Shown here: positions 44,772-57,054 of the stretch, piece after piece
How the letters are laid out: each line of letters starts with the position of its first letter
Numbering within the stretch: the first letter of the stretch is position 1
Source: Flaveria trinervia
Taxonomy: Eukaryota > Streptophyta > Magnoliopsida > Asterales > Asteraceae
Assembly: GCA_025506515.1 (NCBI GenBank)
Contig: CM046458.1
Location: 40,819,731 to 40,883,730 of the forward strand
Length of the DNA stretch: 64,000 nt
Direction: 5' to 3'
Notes under the pieces: generated by a model
Told to the model about the DNA's origin: nothing
Databases searched by the model: none
Seen by the model: only the letters and a program-made list of their open reading frames with translations
Translations under genes and position numbers: made by a program

Positions 44772-47700
44772 TGTGAATCCAAGGATCGTCATTCACAAAT
44801 TATCAGTGTCATATTGGAATCAAGTTAATGATTGGTGGAATGATCACTAATCGTTTCTTAATTGATGAAATATTAATAACAAACACAATGAATAATGAAA
44901 AGAAACACTCAAAAGATTTCAATAAATAAGCATGAGAAAATATTTGAATAAAAAGTAATTCATTAAAACTGCTTAACAAATACAAATGATAAAAAGTAAT
45001 TGTTGACAATGTTCTATTCTATGATCATGTTTGTAATTTTTGCTGTGATGATGTGACAACTGCTAGGGTTTTGTGTTTGTTTGATCATGTGAAACAATGT
45101 GATGGTTTGTATGTTGTCGTCTATTGCTCGTTTTTATGATGTGAAACCTAGGACTCATATTTATAGACACATGTGTTTCTGTTAAGGAAACATCAAATCT
45201 CTTCGAATCCGTGATTGACTTGTTGACTTGAATTACTTGTATCATTTAAGTACAAGTATTTGGTCTTCCGCAGTAACTTTAATTTCCATAAAAGTCTGCT
45301 CTTCTGTAGAAGTCTTCACTTGAGTTTCTCACATGGGTCATTAATGCTTGATTCTCTTCCAAAACTTCCTTTTCATACATGTTCCGGTCACAGGTTCCAT
45401 CTTCAACTATGATTAGCCCAGTTTCTTTAGAATTACTAGGTCCTACTAATGCATTTGTGGCTAGTGGGGATGAACTGGTTAGCTGTGGTTGTTTGAAAGA
45501 TCTTTGAGATGTTGTTGGTTGATGAGATTAAGCTGATGAGCTGATGTTGTTGATATTTTCTCATGTTAGGAGTTGATTGTAGATTACATTCTCTTGAGAA
45601 GTGCCCATAGAGATTGCATTTAAAACATCTTACCTTTGACTTATCAACACCAATCTTTGATGTTTTACTTGCTTCAACCAAATTTTTGTTTATTCTCAGG
45701 TACTGCTTGGCTCTGTAAGAAATCATTCCCATTTGCCATTAAAGATCCATCTCCTCTACTATATCCGGGTAAAGTTCTTCTAAGTCTTGCTGGAAGATGT
45801 TAACAGTTGTTAAAGTGCTTCCCAGGTAAGCTTGAAAACTTGAACTGAAAACTGCAAAGGCTAATTTTTGCTCTTCAGAGTCTAGAATCATAGTGATGGG
45901 CTCTACTTGGTTATTCTTTGATGAAGAATTTGCTGATGATGTAGATACATCTGTTCTCCCAGCAGGTCTTCCTTTTTTTCTTTTCCTGATTTACTTTGAG
46001 AAGATTTCTTTGAAGGTTTTGATGCATAAAAACTCACTTCTTCTTCATCTTCACTCAAAGTACAAGAGTTTTCACTGTCATTGTTAGAAATAAAAGCACT
46101 TCCAGCACTTTTCGTTTCTTTAAAATGATAAGGTGTGACATGTGTTCTCACACTCTTGTTTCTTGATTTTTCATCCATTTCAAGAGCTTCAACTTTAGCT
46201 ACCAATGTATCTAAACTAGTTGCTTTGAGATCAATGGTGTTCTTGAACATGAACACAATTTGCTTCCATGTTTCAGGCGAAGTATGGAGCATCTTTTTGT
46301 TCTATTCTTAATTTGTATACTTCTACTCCATGATGTTCATCTTAGTACCAATTGCATAAACCTATGGAGTTGTTGAGGAATTGATTCACCCTCAATATGA
46401 TGAAATGTTTCATATTGTGAGCGAAGTGTGTCCTTCCTAATGCTTTTGATTTCATCACTTCCTTTAAATAGTATATGAATTATCTTCCATAAGGAATTTG
46501 TTGTTTTATAATTTTCACACCTAATTATTATTTCTTCAGGTAAAGCCATACTAAGTAGACTGTATGCTCTAATATCAACTTAACCTTTTTGATATCATCA
46601 TGTGAAAATATTTTATACTTATAGGTTAATTATTGTCATTGTAATCCGGCCCAAGAGTGGGTGGAATATACGAAACTTCAGTTATTGATACCCATAAGTT
46701 CGAATCAATGTGATTCACATGATTCTAAACTTGATTTTCTAGGATTTAAAATCCGCTTTTGTTTCCAACTTTGGAGCTTGATATGATGATCCACTGACAA
46801 ATTTACTCATTTTTAGTTAAAGTATTTTAATTCATCTAACATAGAGTTTCTTTTGAGTAATGAACTAACTAATGACAAAACTTAATTAATGAGTAAGTAA
46901 GTGAGTAAGGTCACAAATCAGTCAATCCTTGTAATGATAATTAAGTATCAAATCAAAGATTTTGTTAATGTATTTGTTCAATTAATTTGAACAACTGATG
47001 ATTATCAATCAATAACACAGATCTATAATTCAATTAATATGAATATAGATCTAAGTTAACCAAGCAATGAAACAGTACTCGCTGAAAGACAAATTACTAT
47101 TTTATTATTTTAAAATTTATTAACACCAAAATGATTTTGCTAAAAAATAATAAATCTATCTAGAAGAATTGATAAATCTAATGAAATAAGAAAACAATTA
47201 AACAATTCTAACACAGATAGATCAATCGATCAAAATCAATGAGCACTTGGCTCTAATACCACTTGTGAATCCAAGGATTGTTATTTAGGAATTATTAGTG
47301 TTAGATTGAAATCGAGTTAATGAATGTGGAATGATCATTAATCATTGCTTAATTGGTCAAATATTAAATAACAAATACAATGAATAAAGACAAGAAACAC
47401 TCAAAAGATTTCAATTAATATGCATAAGAAAATGTTTTGAATCAAAAGTAATTCGTTAAAACTGCTTAGCGAATACAAAGAATCAAATAATAGTTGCTGA
47501 CAATGTTCTATTCTATGATTGTATTTGTAATATTTGGTGTGATAATATGATGGCTGCTAGGGTTTTGTGTTTGTTTGATCATGTGAAACGATGTGATGGC
47601 TTGTATGTTGCCGTCTATTGCTCTTTTTTTGATGTGAAACCTAGGAATCATAATTATAAACATGTGTGTTTCTGTTAAGGAAACAACAAATCTCTTGAAA

Positions 47701-47825
47701 TTTGTGATTGACTTGTTGATTTGAATTACTTGTATCATTTAAGTACAAGTATTTGGTCTTCTACAACAACTTTGATTTCCATAGAAGTCTGTTCTTCTGT
47801 AGAAGTCTTCACTTGAGTTTCTCCA
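44772..47825 (-). mobile_element. Copia F, gag-only two-LTR element
   Basis: A 3.05-kb minus-strand element with LTRs 44772-45333 and 47264-47825, both 562 bp by my boundaries, starting TGxGAGAAACTC and ending GGATTCACA on the minus strand. The copies have visibly diverged (roughly four of five bases agree over the part compared). The primer site (TGGTATTAGAGCC, minus, 47249-47261) lies next to the 5' LTR. The body holds only gag remnants and no protease, integrase or RT, so it is non-autonomous. No matching target duplication is seen. Confidence 0.75.
45436..46549 (-). pseudogene. Copia F gag remnants
   Basis: Read from high to low coordinates: 46337-46549 has ALPEEIIIRCENYKTTNSLW and SQYETFHHIEGESIPQQLHRF (UBN2-type capsid); 45903-46292 has SPETWKQIVFMFKNTIDLKATSL and an acidic stretch; 45436-45732 has the CCHC knuckle CFKCNLYGHFSREC. 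The frames are separate, so it is a pseudogene. The remaining body at 46550-47248 is AT-rich leader with no coding signal, and 45334-45435 is a short 3' stretch without a clear domain. Confidence 0.75.
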
Positions 47826-48924
47826 TGTGTAATGTTGTTCATCAGTGAATCTTTGGTCTTGTAGTACTCTTATTTGTACTGATGTTCATCCATAGAATAT
47901 CTTCGGATGAATGTCTTGTAAGAAAGATATCTACGGAAGAACAAAAGTGTTCATCTGTATGTTTCTTACACTTAGTCAATTTCAAAAATTGACCATGTAT
48001 AATGTTTGAATCCTTCAATCATACACATCACACATATATGGGTTAACCTATATATACATGTCGGATCAAGAAGAAGGCTGGTGCAACTAAAACCAGATCA
48101 CTTAGACTATATTGATACAACTAATAAAGGACTTCTAAAGCTAAGTATGGAACTTCCGAAGGAAAAATAGTTCTTCCGAAGACAAAGTGCAAGATCAATT
48201 CTGAAGACAAACTCTACTTCCGAAGACAAAGTATTCACTTTCAAAGATCAAGACTTAGAAGAAAAGATCAGAAGTCAACTTCCAAAGTATGAAGAAAAGA
48301 AGAAGTCCTCAAGCCTCGGAAGAAGTAGCCTCTTCCGAAGTATAAGTGGCTTCAGAAGAACTTGTTTTTCCAAAGCCATTTAACCTTTGGAAGACACTAC
48401 TATGAACCAATGGACATAAGTATGGTCTCTGACACTCCGTTGCAGACCTCTGAGATACTACATGGCATTTTCTCAAAAGCCATGTAGTTGATCATACTTT
48501 ATTCTACTGTTCACCTTTATCAGTTAGTATAGTTACCAACTTTAGTTGGTGACAAAAAGGTAAGTCATGGACATGTCATGACTACTATATCTTAGATGAG
48601 ACATTACCTAAGATACCTTAAACTATAGCTTTGTAATATTTCCTTTAGTTAGAGGATTCTAGCTGGTATCAAAGTATATCCGGCTATAGGTAGTAGTATA
48701 TATAGTTTCTCATTATAACTCATGTAATATGCTTGTAAGAGCCCTGTAATACTTTGAGTTAAGAAGTAATATATGCAAGTACCTTAAAAATTATTTCTTT
48801 GTACTCTTTGTTTCTTATTATATTATTATCAACTCTTAGAAGAGACTCCACTTCATCTGATCTTAGTGTAGTATAATGAGTTTGAGAGAAAACCAACTGT
48901 TAAGTGACAAAGCCGATCCTGCAA
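47826..48924 (+). repeat. Copia B 5' LTR (5' edge uncertain)
   Basis: Ends GATCCTGCA at 48924, next to the primer site. It carries repeated CTTCCGAAG (48153-48161, 48173-48181 and variants to 48340) and a downstream part similar to copia A 540-610 and 3143-3340. The start cannot be fixed: the next recognised element on the left ends at 47825, and motif-like clusters (cttcggatg, ctacggaag) already occur from 47902. Confidence 0.6.
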
Positions 48925-48926
48925 TT

Positions 48927-48938
48927 GGTATCAGAGCT
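48927..48938 (+). promoter_or_regulatory. Copia B primer-binding site
   Basis: An exact TGGTATCAGAGC two bases after the LTR end. Confidence 0.9.
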
Positions 48939-49037
48939 TCTTAGGCTCTTGATTGTGAGATCTTACCATTCTAATCAACCTGTTTTTCACTACTCCTTAC
49001 ACCACACTCAAAATAGCCCTTAACAAGTCTAAATTAG

Positions 49038-51650
49038 AAATGGGAACGATGAGTAAAGCTCCCATCATCACCCCTCAAAACTTCTGGTCATGGAGCAGAC
49101 GCATGGAAGGCTTCATCAGGTATCAAGATAGCAAGATATGGAATGTATTGTCAATGGCTGTATAAACCTAAGGTAGCAGCAGCTGGTGGAAACGGTACCT
49201 TGATAGAGAAAGACATTGAAGATTACTCTGATGAGGACCGGAAGAAGATGGACATTGACAAAAATGCAATGACTATTCTTATGACTGCAATACCCATCTC
49301 CATCATGGTGGGGTTTGAGCATTGCAAGTCAGCCAAAGAACTGTTCGATGCACTTGCTCAGATGTACTCTAGTTCTAATGACTCCAAGAAGGACTCACTG
49401 AAGTAGCAATTTGAGAACTTCACCTACATTGCTGGAGAGACTCTCAACCAGCAATATTTCTGGTACATGGATCTCATTTCTTTCCTTCAGTCTATGGAAT
49501 TACTCTTGAACTAAAAGACCTCAAAAGAAGTTCATGAGTGCACTCCCTAATAAGTGGACGTTCTATTGTGTCTCTATCAAGAGGACAGAAAATCTAAACA
49601 CCCTCACCATGACCGAACTCTATGGCATCCTTGATGGATACCATCTGGAGATGGAAAGAAAGAGAGGCCATTAGACAAACAAACCCTTAAGTCTTCCTGC
49701 TAGCAACGGTTTGATAGTTGATAAAGCTCAGGACCCACATAACCTCAACAGTACCTGAGTTACACCCAACAGCCATCCTGCTCATATGGACCATACATTA
49801 CATTTCCTGAGGCTACAAGGTCTCAACAGGCTCAGCGTAGTTCCTTTCAAGACAGTTATGCCTTTGTCTCAGGAAGTGGAAACTCTAGTGATTATCAGTA
49901 CTACTTTGATGAACTAGACTGCTTCAGTCTAGATGATGTGGAGTATGTGGACATAGTCCAACAAATGGCTCTCTTAACCTACAGAGTAAAGAAGTTCTTT
50001 AAGAGAACTGGAAGGCAATTTCCCCAGACCCAACCATAACAGTTTTGGGTTTGATGAAACTAAGGCCAAATGTTACAACTGTAACAACTTGGTCATTTTG
50101 CAAGGAATACAAGGCTCCCAAGTCAAATTCGGGAACCCCAAAGGCCTCCACACATCCCTCTACATCAAAGCCCACTGGAAAGTCAATAGAGACAGTTGTA
50201 ATGGCTCAAGAAGTTGACTAGAGCTTTATGGTACAGGATGTGACTCCTGGTCAAGCTCTCATGGTTGGAACAGATGAAAATAAGGTATATGAACATCTCT
50301 GTACTCCTGCGTGTATTGCTAAGGTTAACTTATATAAGGACTACAATATGGAGATTAAATCCGATATTGAGTCTCTAAATGTTTTAAAATCTGATTTTAA
50401 AAGGGCTGAATCTGACTATCAAAGAAAAATTAAGGAGTTGGAGAAAAGTGTCCTTGTTAAAACACGAACATACAAACTATAAGACTCAAATAAAGAATTT
50501 AATATCCAAATTATCTAAGGCTCAAGCCTAGCTTGTCATTACTGAGGCTCAAGCCAGGAAGTATGCCATCTTTGAGCAAAACTTCCAAGCTATTATTCCA
50601 TCATCCTCCCACTCCAAAATTTGTTATCAAAATAAAGGAGGGTTGGGGACCAATGAAATTGCTCCACCATACTCTTATGAGTCCATAAGATAACTAAGGT
50701 GTGGCACTTGAGAGCAAGGGGTTCCATCTACTGACCCATCTTCACCTGAGTTGAAGAATGATGCAATAATAAAGGCCACCATAGGGAAGGAATAGGTAAA
50801 TCAACCTATTTCTCCCAATAATGATCATATCCTAACCACCAAGGCTAGAAGAAGCAGAGCTAAAGCAGCAAGAAGAACTACCAAGAAAGTGGTTGAGTCT
50901 AAGCTGATGATTGACCCAAAACAAAAGGGTGTATTCATCTCAGCTGGATTCCAGGTGGTAGATAACTCTAATTCAAGAAAGGGGTGTAGTACCAGCACTC
51001 CTATCCTACCAAAGGACCAAAAGTTAAAGGAAAAGGTTTCTAATGAAGAGAAAAAGAACAAGAAGCAGCAAACCTCAGGTTCCCAAAAGACTAACATTGC
51101 ATGCATAATGTGTGGTCTGCAAAACCATATGGCCAAAGATTGTTATTACAATCCTGCTAGCACATATTATGAAAATAATGTTAAAAGAGAAGGAGTCAGG
51201 GAAGGTTTCTCATTTGGACCCTATCAAGTGGTCCAAGTAATGAAAAAGGGAAAGCTGGTTTCCAAAGCAAGGTTGCTTTCAGAAGAAAGTCCTTCTTCCG
51301 AAAGAAAAATGGCTTCAGAAGCTAAAGCTATCAAGAATCAAAAGAACAAAAGAGTTCACTTGAAATCATCCCAGAAGAAGACTACTTCGGAAGAAAAGGT
51401 GGTGAAGGCTTCTTCCGAAAAGAAAGGAGCTTCGGAAGAAGGCCATGCTGCAAAAGCTTCAACAAGCTCATCCTCCATGATGAACCAAAAGACGGATTGG
51501 AAGATCAAGAAAGATGTTGCAACCCAAACTCTTCTTCAAGACATCCATTGAACCCCCATGCTTAAAATTTGGTTCAATTATGTCACTATCATTGAAGAAC
51601 CTAAGACCAACAAGGCTTGGGTTTCCAATCAAAACTAATCATCTCATATT
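49038..51650 (+). pseudogene. Copia B gag
   Basis: Start ATG 49038 (MGTMSKAPIITPQNFWSW), frameshift near 49160, then 49143-49406 (EDYSDEDRKKMDIDKNAMTILMTAIP, SAKELFDALAQMY). Further fragments include LTMTELYGILDGYHLEMERK (49605-49665). The first knuckle near 50064-50105 (CYNC then a one-base shift) is damaged. Frame 50889-51551 has a second knuckle, CIMCGLQNHMAKDC, and a Lys/Ser/Glu-rich tail in which the LTR motif CTTCGGAAG occurs in coding sequence (51385-51393, 51430-51438). Gag ends KAWVSNQN-TAA (51636-51638), followed by tgcagg at 51654-51659. Confidence 0.85.
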
Positions 51651-51898
51651 ATGTGCAGGGACATCCATATGATAAAAATAACAATGTTTGGATTATGGAT
51701 AGTGGATGCTCCAGGCACATGATAGGGAACAGATCTCTCCTTCAACAATTTCAACATCATGATGGAGGTCCTGCCCAGTTTGGAGGTGAGACTGGAGGAT
51801 ATATTTCTAGCAGAGGAAGTATATCCAATGGAAAATTAAAAGTTGACAAAGTTCACTTTGTCAAACAGCTTGAAAAAAACCTGTTAAGTGTTTCTTAG
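51651..51898 (+). pseudogene. Copia B protease
   Basis: VWIMDSGCSRHMIGNRSLLQQF (DSG kept), GGETGGYISSRGSISNGKLKVDKVHFVKQLEKNLLSVS, then TAG at 51896, where relatives have Gln or Tyr. It is otherwise a full-length copia protease. The pol frame is read from the tgcagg site, not from an ATG. Confidence 0.85.
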
Positions 51899-53000
51899 TT
51901 TTATGATCAAAAACATCAAATGCTCTTCACAGAACATGAGTGCATTATCCTCAAACCCGGGTTGAAAATTCTTCTAGAATTGATGCTTCTTAAATCTCCC
52001 AGGAAAAAGGGATATATACAAGCTTGATATGAACAATGCTTCCCCAATGGGTGAAGTCTCATGCTTTCTTTCCAAAGCTGATGGTTATGAGTCAACACTA
52101 TGGCATAAACGAATGTGTCTTGTAAATTTTAAGACAATGAATAAATTGGCTAAAAATAACTTGGTACATGGTTTGCCTAAAAAGGAATTTTTCTACAAAG
52201 ATAACTATGTTGCATGCCTGAAAAGGAAGCAACACAGGGCATCTCATAAATCCAAAGTTGTTAACTCTATCACCACTCTATTACACTTATTGCACATGGA
52301 TCTTTTTGGTCCTACAAGTATAATGAGCATTAGAAGGAAATCATACTGCCTTGTGATTGTTGATAATTTTAAAAAAATTACAAGGGTATTCTTTTTAAGA
52401 ACAAAGGATGAAACTGGTGAAATATTAAAAAAAAATATTCTTAAGATAGAAAATCAAATTGATCACAAGGTTAAAATAATTAGAAGTGATCAAGGGACTG
52501 AGTTTAAGAACCTCGTTCTTGACTCATTTTGTAACTCAAAAGGGATTTCCAAACAATATAGTGCTCCTAGAACTCCTCAACAAAATGGTGTTATTGAGAG
52601 AAGGAAGAGGACACTTATTGAGGCTACTCGAACTATGTTAGCTGATTCAAAGTTGCCTCTAACATTCTGGACAGAGCCGTCAACACCGCATGCTATGTGC
52701 AGAATAGGGTTCTTGTAGTAAAGCCACATGGAAAAACCCCTTATGAGTTATGGAACAAGAGGCTAGCGTTCATTGGCTTTCTAAGGTCCTTTGGCAGCAG
52801 GTGCACCATACTTAACACAAAAGGCAATTTGGAAAAATTTGCTGAAAAGTCGGATGATACTATCTTGGATACTCCTCCAGCTCTAAAGCTTATAGAGTTT
52901 ACAACATCAAAAATCAACACTTTGAGGAATCATCCAACATTGTTGTCAATAAGCACACTCCTGGTGTTAGGGGAAATGGCCCTGATAATATTTTTGACTT
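51899..53000 (+). pseudogene. Copia B integrase
   Basis: Frame 52029-52718: LWHKRMCLVNFKTMNKL (the second His of HHCC is replaced), YVACLKRKQHR, LLHMDLFGP (first Asp), VIVDNFKKITRVFFL (diverged), IIRSDQGTEFKN (second Asp), TPQQNGVIERRKRTLIEATRTM (Glu). The catalytic triad is kept but the zinc finger is damaged. Frame 52697-53002 has MQNRVLVVKPHGKTPYELWNKR and the C-terminal segment. Confidence 0.85.
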
Positions 53001-53004
53001 AGAA

Positions 53005-53942
53005 TTGTTTCCAAACTATTCTAAACCATCTTGTGAGAATGTTTCAGCTGGAACAAGTGCTCAAAGTGATTTTGATGTTGACCAACTATTTGAGCTACCC
53101 AGACCTCTTCCAAGTTCTCCAAGAGCTGCAACAAATCAAGCTCCCACTATTGATAGATCTGATAGTATAACCATCTCAAGGGATAGTGGAGCTTCAACCA
53201 GTGATTCACGTGTTAACCCTCAAATTTCATTAGGTGACACTATACAACACCAAGCTGATAGAAGTAGCATCTTGAAGGAACATGCAACTGTTAATGCAAC
53301 TTCACAACCAACAAATGATGATGTTTCTCATTCATTCAATCAGTCCTCATTGAATGAGTTTGAAACAGTAGCTGGACAAAGTGTTCTAGCTCCTGAGCAA
53401 AATATGTCCAATCTGGATTTATCTTTGCAACTGGATGTGATTCCTCTACTAAGGATTCATAACACTCATCCAGCTAAGAACATCATAGGAGATGTCTTTG
53501 AAGGTGTGTGAACAAAAGGACAAACTCATCATGGGAATGTATGCCTGTACTCATGCTTCTTGTCTTAGATGGAACCCAAGAAGGTAAAAGATGCCTTGAA
53601 AGATAGTAGCTGGGTTGAATCGATACAAGAGGAGCTGCTTTAATTCAAAAGACAAAAGGTTTGGAACCTATGTTCGCTACCATCTAGTCAAGTTCCTATA
53701 GGCACAAAATGGGTTTTTAGAAACAAGAGAGATGATAGAGGCTTGATTATCAAGAATAAGGCAAGATTGGTGGCTCAAGGATACATTCAAGAGGATGGAA
53801 TCGATTATACTGATGTCTTTGCACCAGTTGCAAGACTTGAGGCAGTTAGGATCTTCCTTGCCTATGCTACATCCAAGAATTTCATGGTCTACCTACTTGA
53901 TATCAAGTGTGCCATTCTATACGGGGATGTAGATAGGGAAGT
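53005..53942 (+). pseudogene. Copia B linker and truncated RT
   Basis: 53005-53511 is a Ser/Gln-rich linker ending HPAKNIIGDVFEGV. RT starts in a second frame (LKDSSWVESIQEELL, TKWVFRNKRDDRG) and continues at 53743-53949 (NKARLVAQGYIQEDGIDYTDVFAPVARLEAVRIFLAYA, YLLDIKCAILYGDVDREVY). It is cut there by copia C4, before the YVDD site. The rest is probably beyond the window's right edge, behind the nested elements. Confidence 0.8.
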
Positions 53943-54687
53943 CTATTAATACATCATGTTCCTAGTTTATGTTCTTAATGTAAAAGTCTTTCATTTCTTA
54001 CACATGTGTAATGTAATTATTCAATGAAATATGATATGCGTTTGATGTTTATTTATCTTTGATTATGTCATATTATTATTGTGTTAAGTATAAGTCAAAT
54101 GTATGAACTTTATATATAGGTTTGAGAGTGTTGTACACAATTCTAAGTCAATAATGATTGGGAATTCTATTCAACTTAGTCGGGTGATTATTCATGCTGA
54201 TGGACCATACTTATGGACCATCGCATGAATGAATCATACTAATGAACCATTCACATGACTGAACCAGGAGACTGGATTAGTCGTATGATTGAGGCATAAG
54301 ATTGACTCAGTCGCACGACTAAACCTTCAGTCGTGCTTATGACTTAATCGCATGAATCAATCACACGACTGAACCATGCTAATGGTTCAGTGGTACAAAT
54401 GGAAACTGCAAACCTATAAATACCACTTAATTCATGGAAAAACAAAACACTTTGAGAGATACTTCGAATATACATAAACCATAGCCGTCCAGAGCGTCCA
54501 GAATGCCCAAACCAACTTCATAGTTCGTTCTTGATTGATTTCTACTCATTCTTAACGTTTGTTTTATAGTTTGATCGATTGGGTTATCATTCTCACTAAT
54601 TGGATCGCCAATCAAATAGGATTCCGCACTATTTGATCTGGTATCACGCAGAATCCATTAGTACTCTATACGTACTTAGTCCTAACA
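53943..54687 (+). repeat. Copia C4 5' LTR
   Basis: A C-family LTR starting TATTAATACATCATGTTCC and ending CCTAACA, with TCGCACGACT-type motifs (54170-54400) and TATA box tataaata at 54415-54422. It differs from the C1 and C2 LTRs, so it is a separate insertion. Confidence 0.75.
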
Positions 54688-54689
54688 AG

Positions 54690-55171
54690 TGGTATCAGAG
54701 CTTTGGCTCTTGATTTTGCGTGGATTCAATTAGTTTGGGGGTTAAAACCTACGTTTTACATCAAAAGAGTCACCACTTTGCGTCAAAAAGTTGTTTTCTA
54801 CGTCTGCATGCATTAAGTTTTAGTTTTTCATTATATGGTGGATTAGGGTTCCTGGGAAACTCGTAGTTTTTGTCAAACGTGTCAAAATATTCAATTTTAC
54901 AAACACAACAGCCTTCAATCGCACAATTGGTCCATTCATACGATTGAACTCAATCGTATACTCCATCCGCACGATTGAACTTAGTCGCATCTCTCATACG
55001 CACCATGAACAACTCCAGCTGTTTGATTCCAATCGACTTGTTCATACGCACGACCGAATCCAATCGCACAATTGAATTCATTCGTATCCTTTATTCTCAC
55101 GGGTGATCCATTCTCATAGCCCATTCGCACAAGTGAAACTGTCTTGTGCTAAAAGTACCAAGTTTAAAGCA
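54690..55171 (+). promoter_or_regulatory. C4 primer-binding site and motif-rich leader
   Basis: TGGTATCAGAGC at 54690-54701 is exact. The leader then contains a cluster of TTCAATCGCACAATTGG-type repeats (about 54910-55140) before the gag ATG at 55172. Confidence 0.8.
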
Positions 55172-56258
55172 ATGGAAGACCAATTTGCTGCATTCACCGC
55201 TGGAAAGGACTCCCGCATCTAGAATCTACTACTTCTAGAGAATGAGATTAGAAATCATAAGAAACCACCAAAGCTATTAATGTTAGATGAATACCCACAA
55301 TGGAAACAATGGTTTAAAATCTATTTAAATGGAGTTGATCCCAATCTTTGGACATCTATTGAGACTGGATACACGGTACCGGTCAGTGCTAATGGAGTCA
55401 AGTTGTCCTTCAGAGGAATGAGTGAAGCTCAAAAGATTTTGTTCAATGCTAAAAAGAAAGTATATGCTTTGTTGACTTTGTACATACCGAAGGACATTTT
55501 CATCAGTTCACTGAGAACAAGCCGGCTAAAAAGTTATGGGAGGCATTGGAGAAGAGATATGATGGAAACGCAACTTTGAAGGCACTAAAGGCTAAAGCTC
55601 TTAAAAAGGAATTTTATAATTTCTCTTCGATAGGGAATGAGAGCTTGGATGAATTATTGACAGATTCTATCATCTAATAAGTGAGTTGCACACTCATAGT
55701 GTGACAACATCTATGGAAGATAAAGTTTCAAGCTTTGCTGATGGTTTGCTGGATAAATCAGATTCATTTGTGTCTAATCTTAGACAGAACGACATTCTTG
55801 AGACTTTGGACATAACTGATTTCATCTTAAAGTTAAGGGAGGAAGAACTGTGAATGAAGTACAAGTCGAAGAAAGGATCCTATGTTCAGAATCCTTCACT
55901 TTACAACTCAGTTCCGACTCCAGCTTTTTCAGGAGCACCGTTACAAACAACATTCATGTAGAGTTCTTCTGCTCCTTCCAAAATAGTGCTTCAGGAACCG
56001 AAACGTCAAGGTTAGCTAGAACCCAATACATAGTTCTTGAGGCAAATACTACAAAGTTGAAGATCGAGAATCTCGGTAATGTCACAGTGGAAGTTGCTAA
56101 GGAGCACATGGATCTTCTAGCGGCTGTTATACAATCTTATGATGGTTTAGTTGTTGGTAGGATTGGAAATTGTCATCTTGTAGATGAGGATTATGAGCAA
56201 GTTGATGAAAATGAGCTAGAAAGAATGGAGAAAATGTGGGCCTTGGCTAGTGCAGCCA
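55172..56258 (+). pseudogene. Copia C4 gag, truncated
   Basis: ATG 55172 (MEDQF) with a stop at 55218. Frame 55280-55579 has MLDEYPQWKQWFKIYLNGVDPNLW and AKKKVYALLTLYIP. Broken frames continue with a RRDMMETQL segment and a MEDKVSSFADGLLD region, and then frame 55850-56272 with SGTETSRLARTQYIVLEANTTKLK and MEKMWALASAA. It aligns with C2 gag. Gag is cut at 56258 by element G. Confidence 0.8.
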
Positions 56259-57054
56259 TGCAGGACCAGTGAAGGGGGTCACTTATAACCCAACAACATA
56301 AAGAGGAGATTAACCAAAACTTAATCAAACAGTGAACTTGATTAACCACAAGTAAGACACTAAGAACACAAGTAATGTAAGAGACAGAACACAAGGTCAC
56401 AAGATACACAAGTGTATGGTTTTCAAGAATGTAGTATATTGCTTTCTCTATGTTCTATTACAAGTGTTACAAAGCATAAAGGAAAGGGACAAGAACATAA
56501 GATACTTATACTACATCCTACAGCCGGCCATACTATGAAAGCTTGATACAATTGACAAGACTCAAAACAAAATCAATTGTAGAGTCAAAAAGGCAGATTG
56601 CCTTTTTGACTTTGTGATTATGACATGCCATAGCTCACATCCTTATCTATTACAAAAAAGATAAATTACATGAAGTAGAAAGTTACAGACTCAAGACCTC
56701 AATTTACATTTACCAAAAGCATGGACCTTTTCACCAACTCATGTTAGTTGGTGACTTTACAGAGATGCAGCGGAAAGGTGTCCAGCTTTATGGAAAAGTA
56801 CATTAGATAAAGCATGTTACTAAAAGTCTTCGGAAGAAATCTATCTTCAGTAGTTGAGCCTTCGGAAGACTTTGTCTCTGAAGCTTCGGAAGACTTCATC
56901 TTTGGCTTCGAAGGATATTGGTCTTGGCTTCGGAAGATTTCACACTTAGAATATTTCTATTGCATGTGTGAAACTTTCGAAGCATTCTTCTTCCATACTT
57001 GTGCAGCATGCATGCAGAAAGACTTTGTTTGCATCAACCTCTATGCATATTCTC
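56259..57054 (-). repeat. Element G: A/B-type copia LTR, 3' portion
   Basis: On the minus strand this reads as an A/B-type LTR ending CCAGTCCTGCA-like (ctggtcctgca at 56259-56269). It has CTTCCGAAG motifs (56828-56836 and several to 56940), the accaact..agttggt hairpin (about 56727-56752) and a pyrimidine-rich stretch also present in copia A (311-540). It is inserted in C4 gag at 56258 and cut at 57055 by D2. Its body must lie beyond 64000. Confidence 0.7.

Noticed and set aside
44518..44850. A 110-residue plus-strand frame (PPFLDSSSSMRFAPP...)
   Set aside because: Crosses Cassandra internal sequence, its LTR and the F LTR, so it spans unrelated elements and is not a gene.
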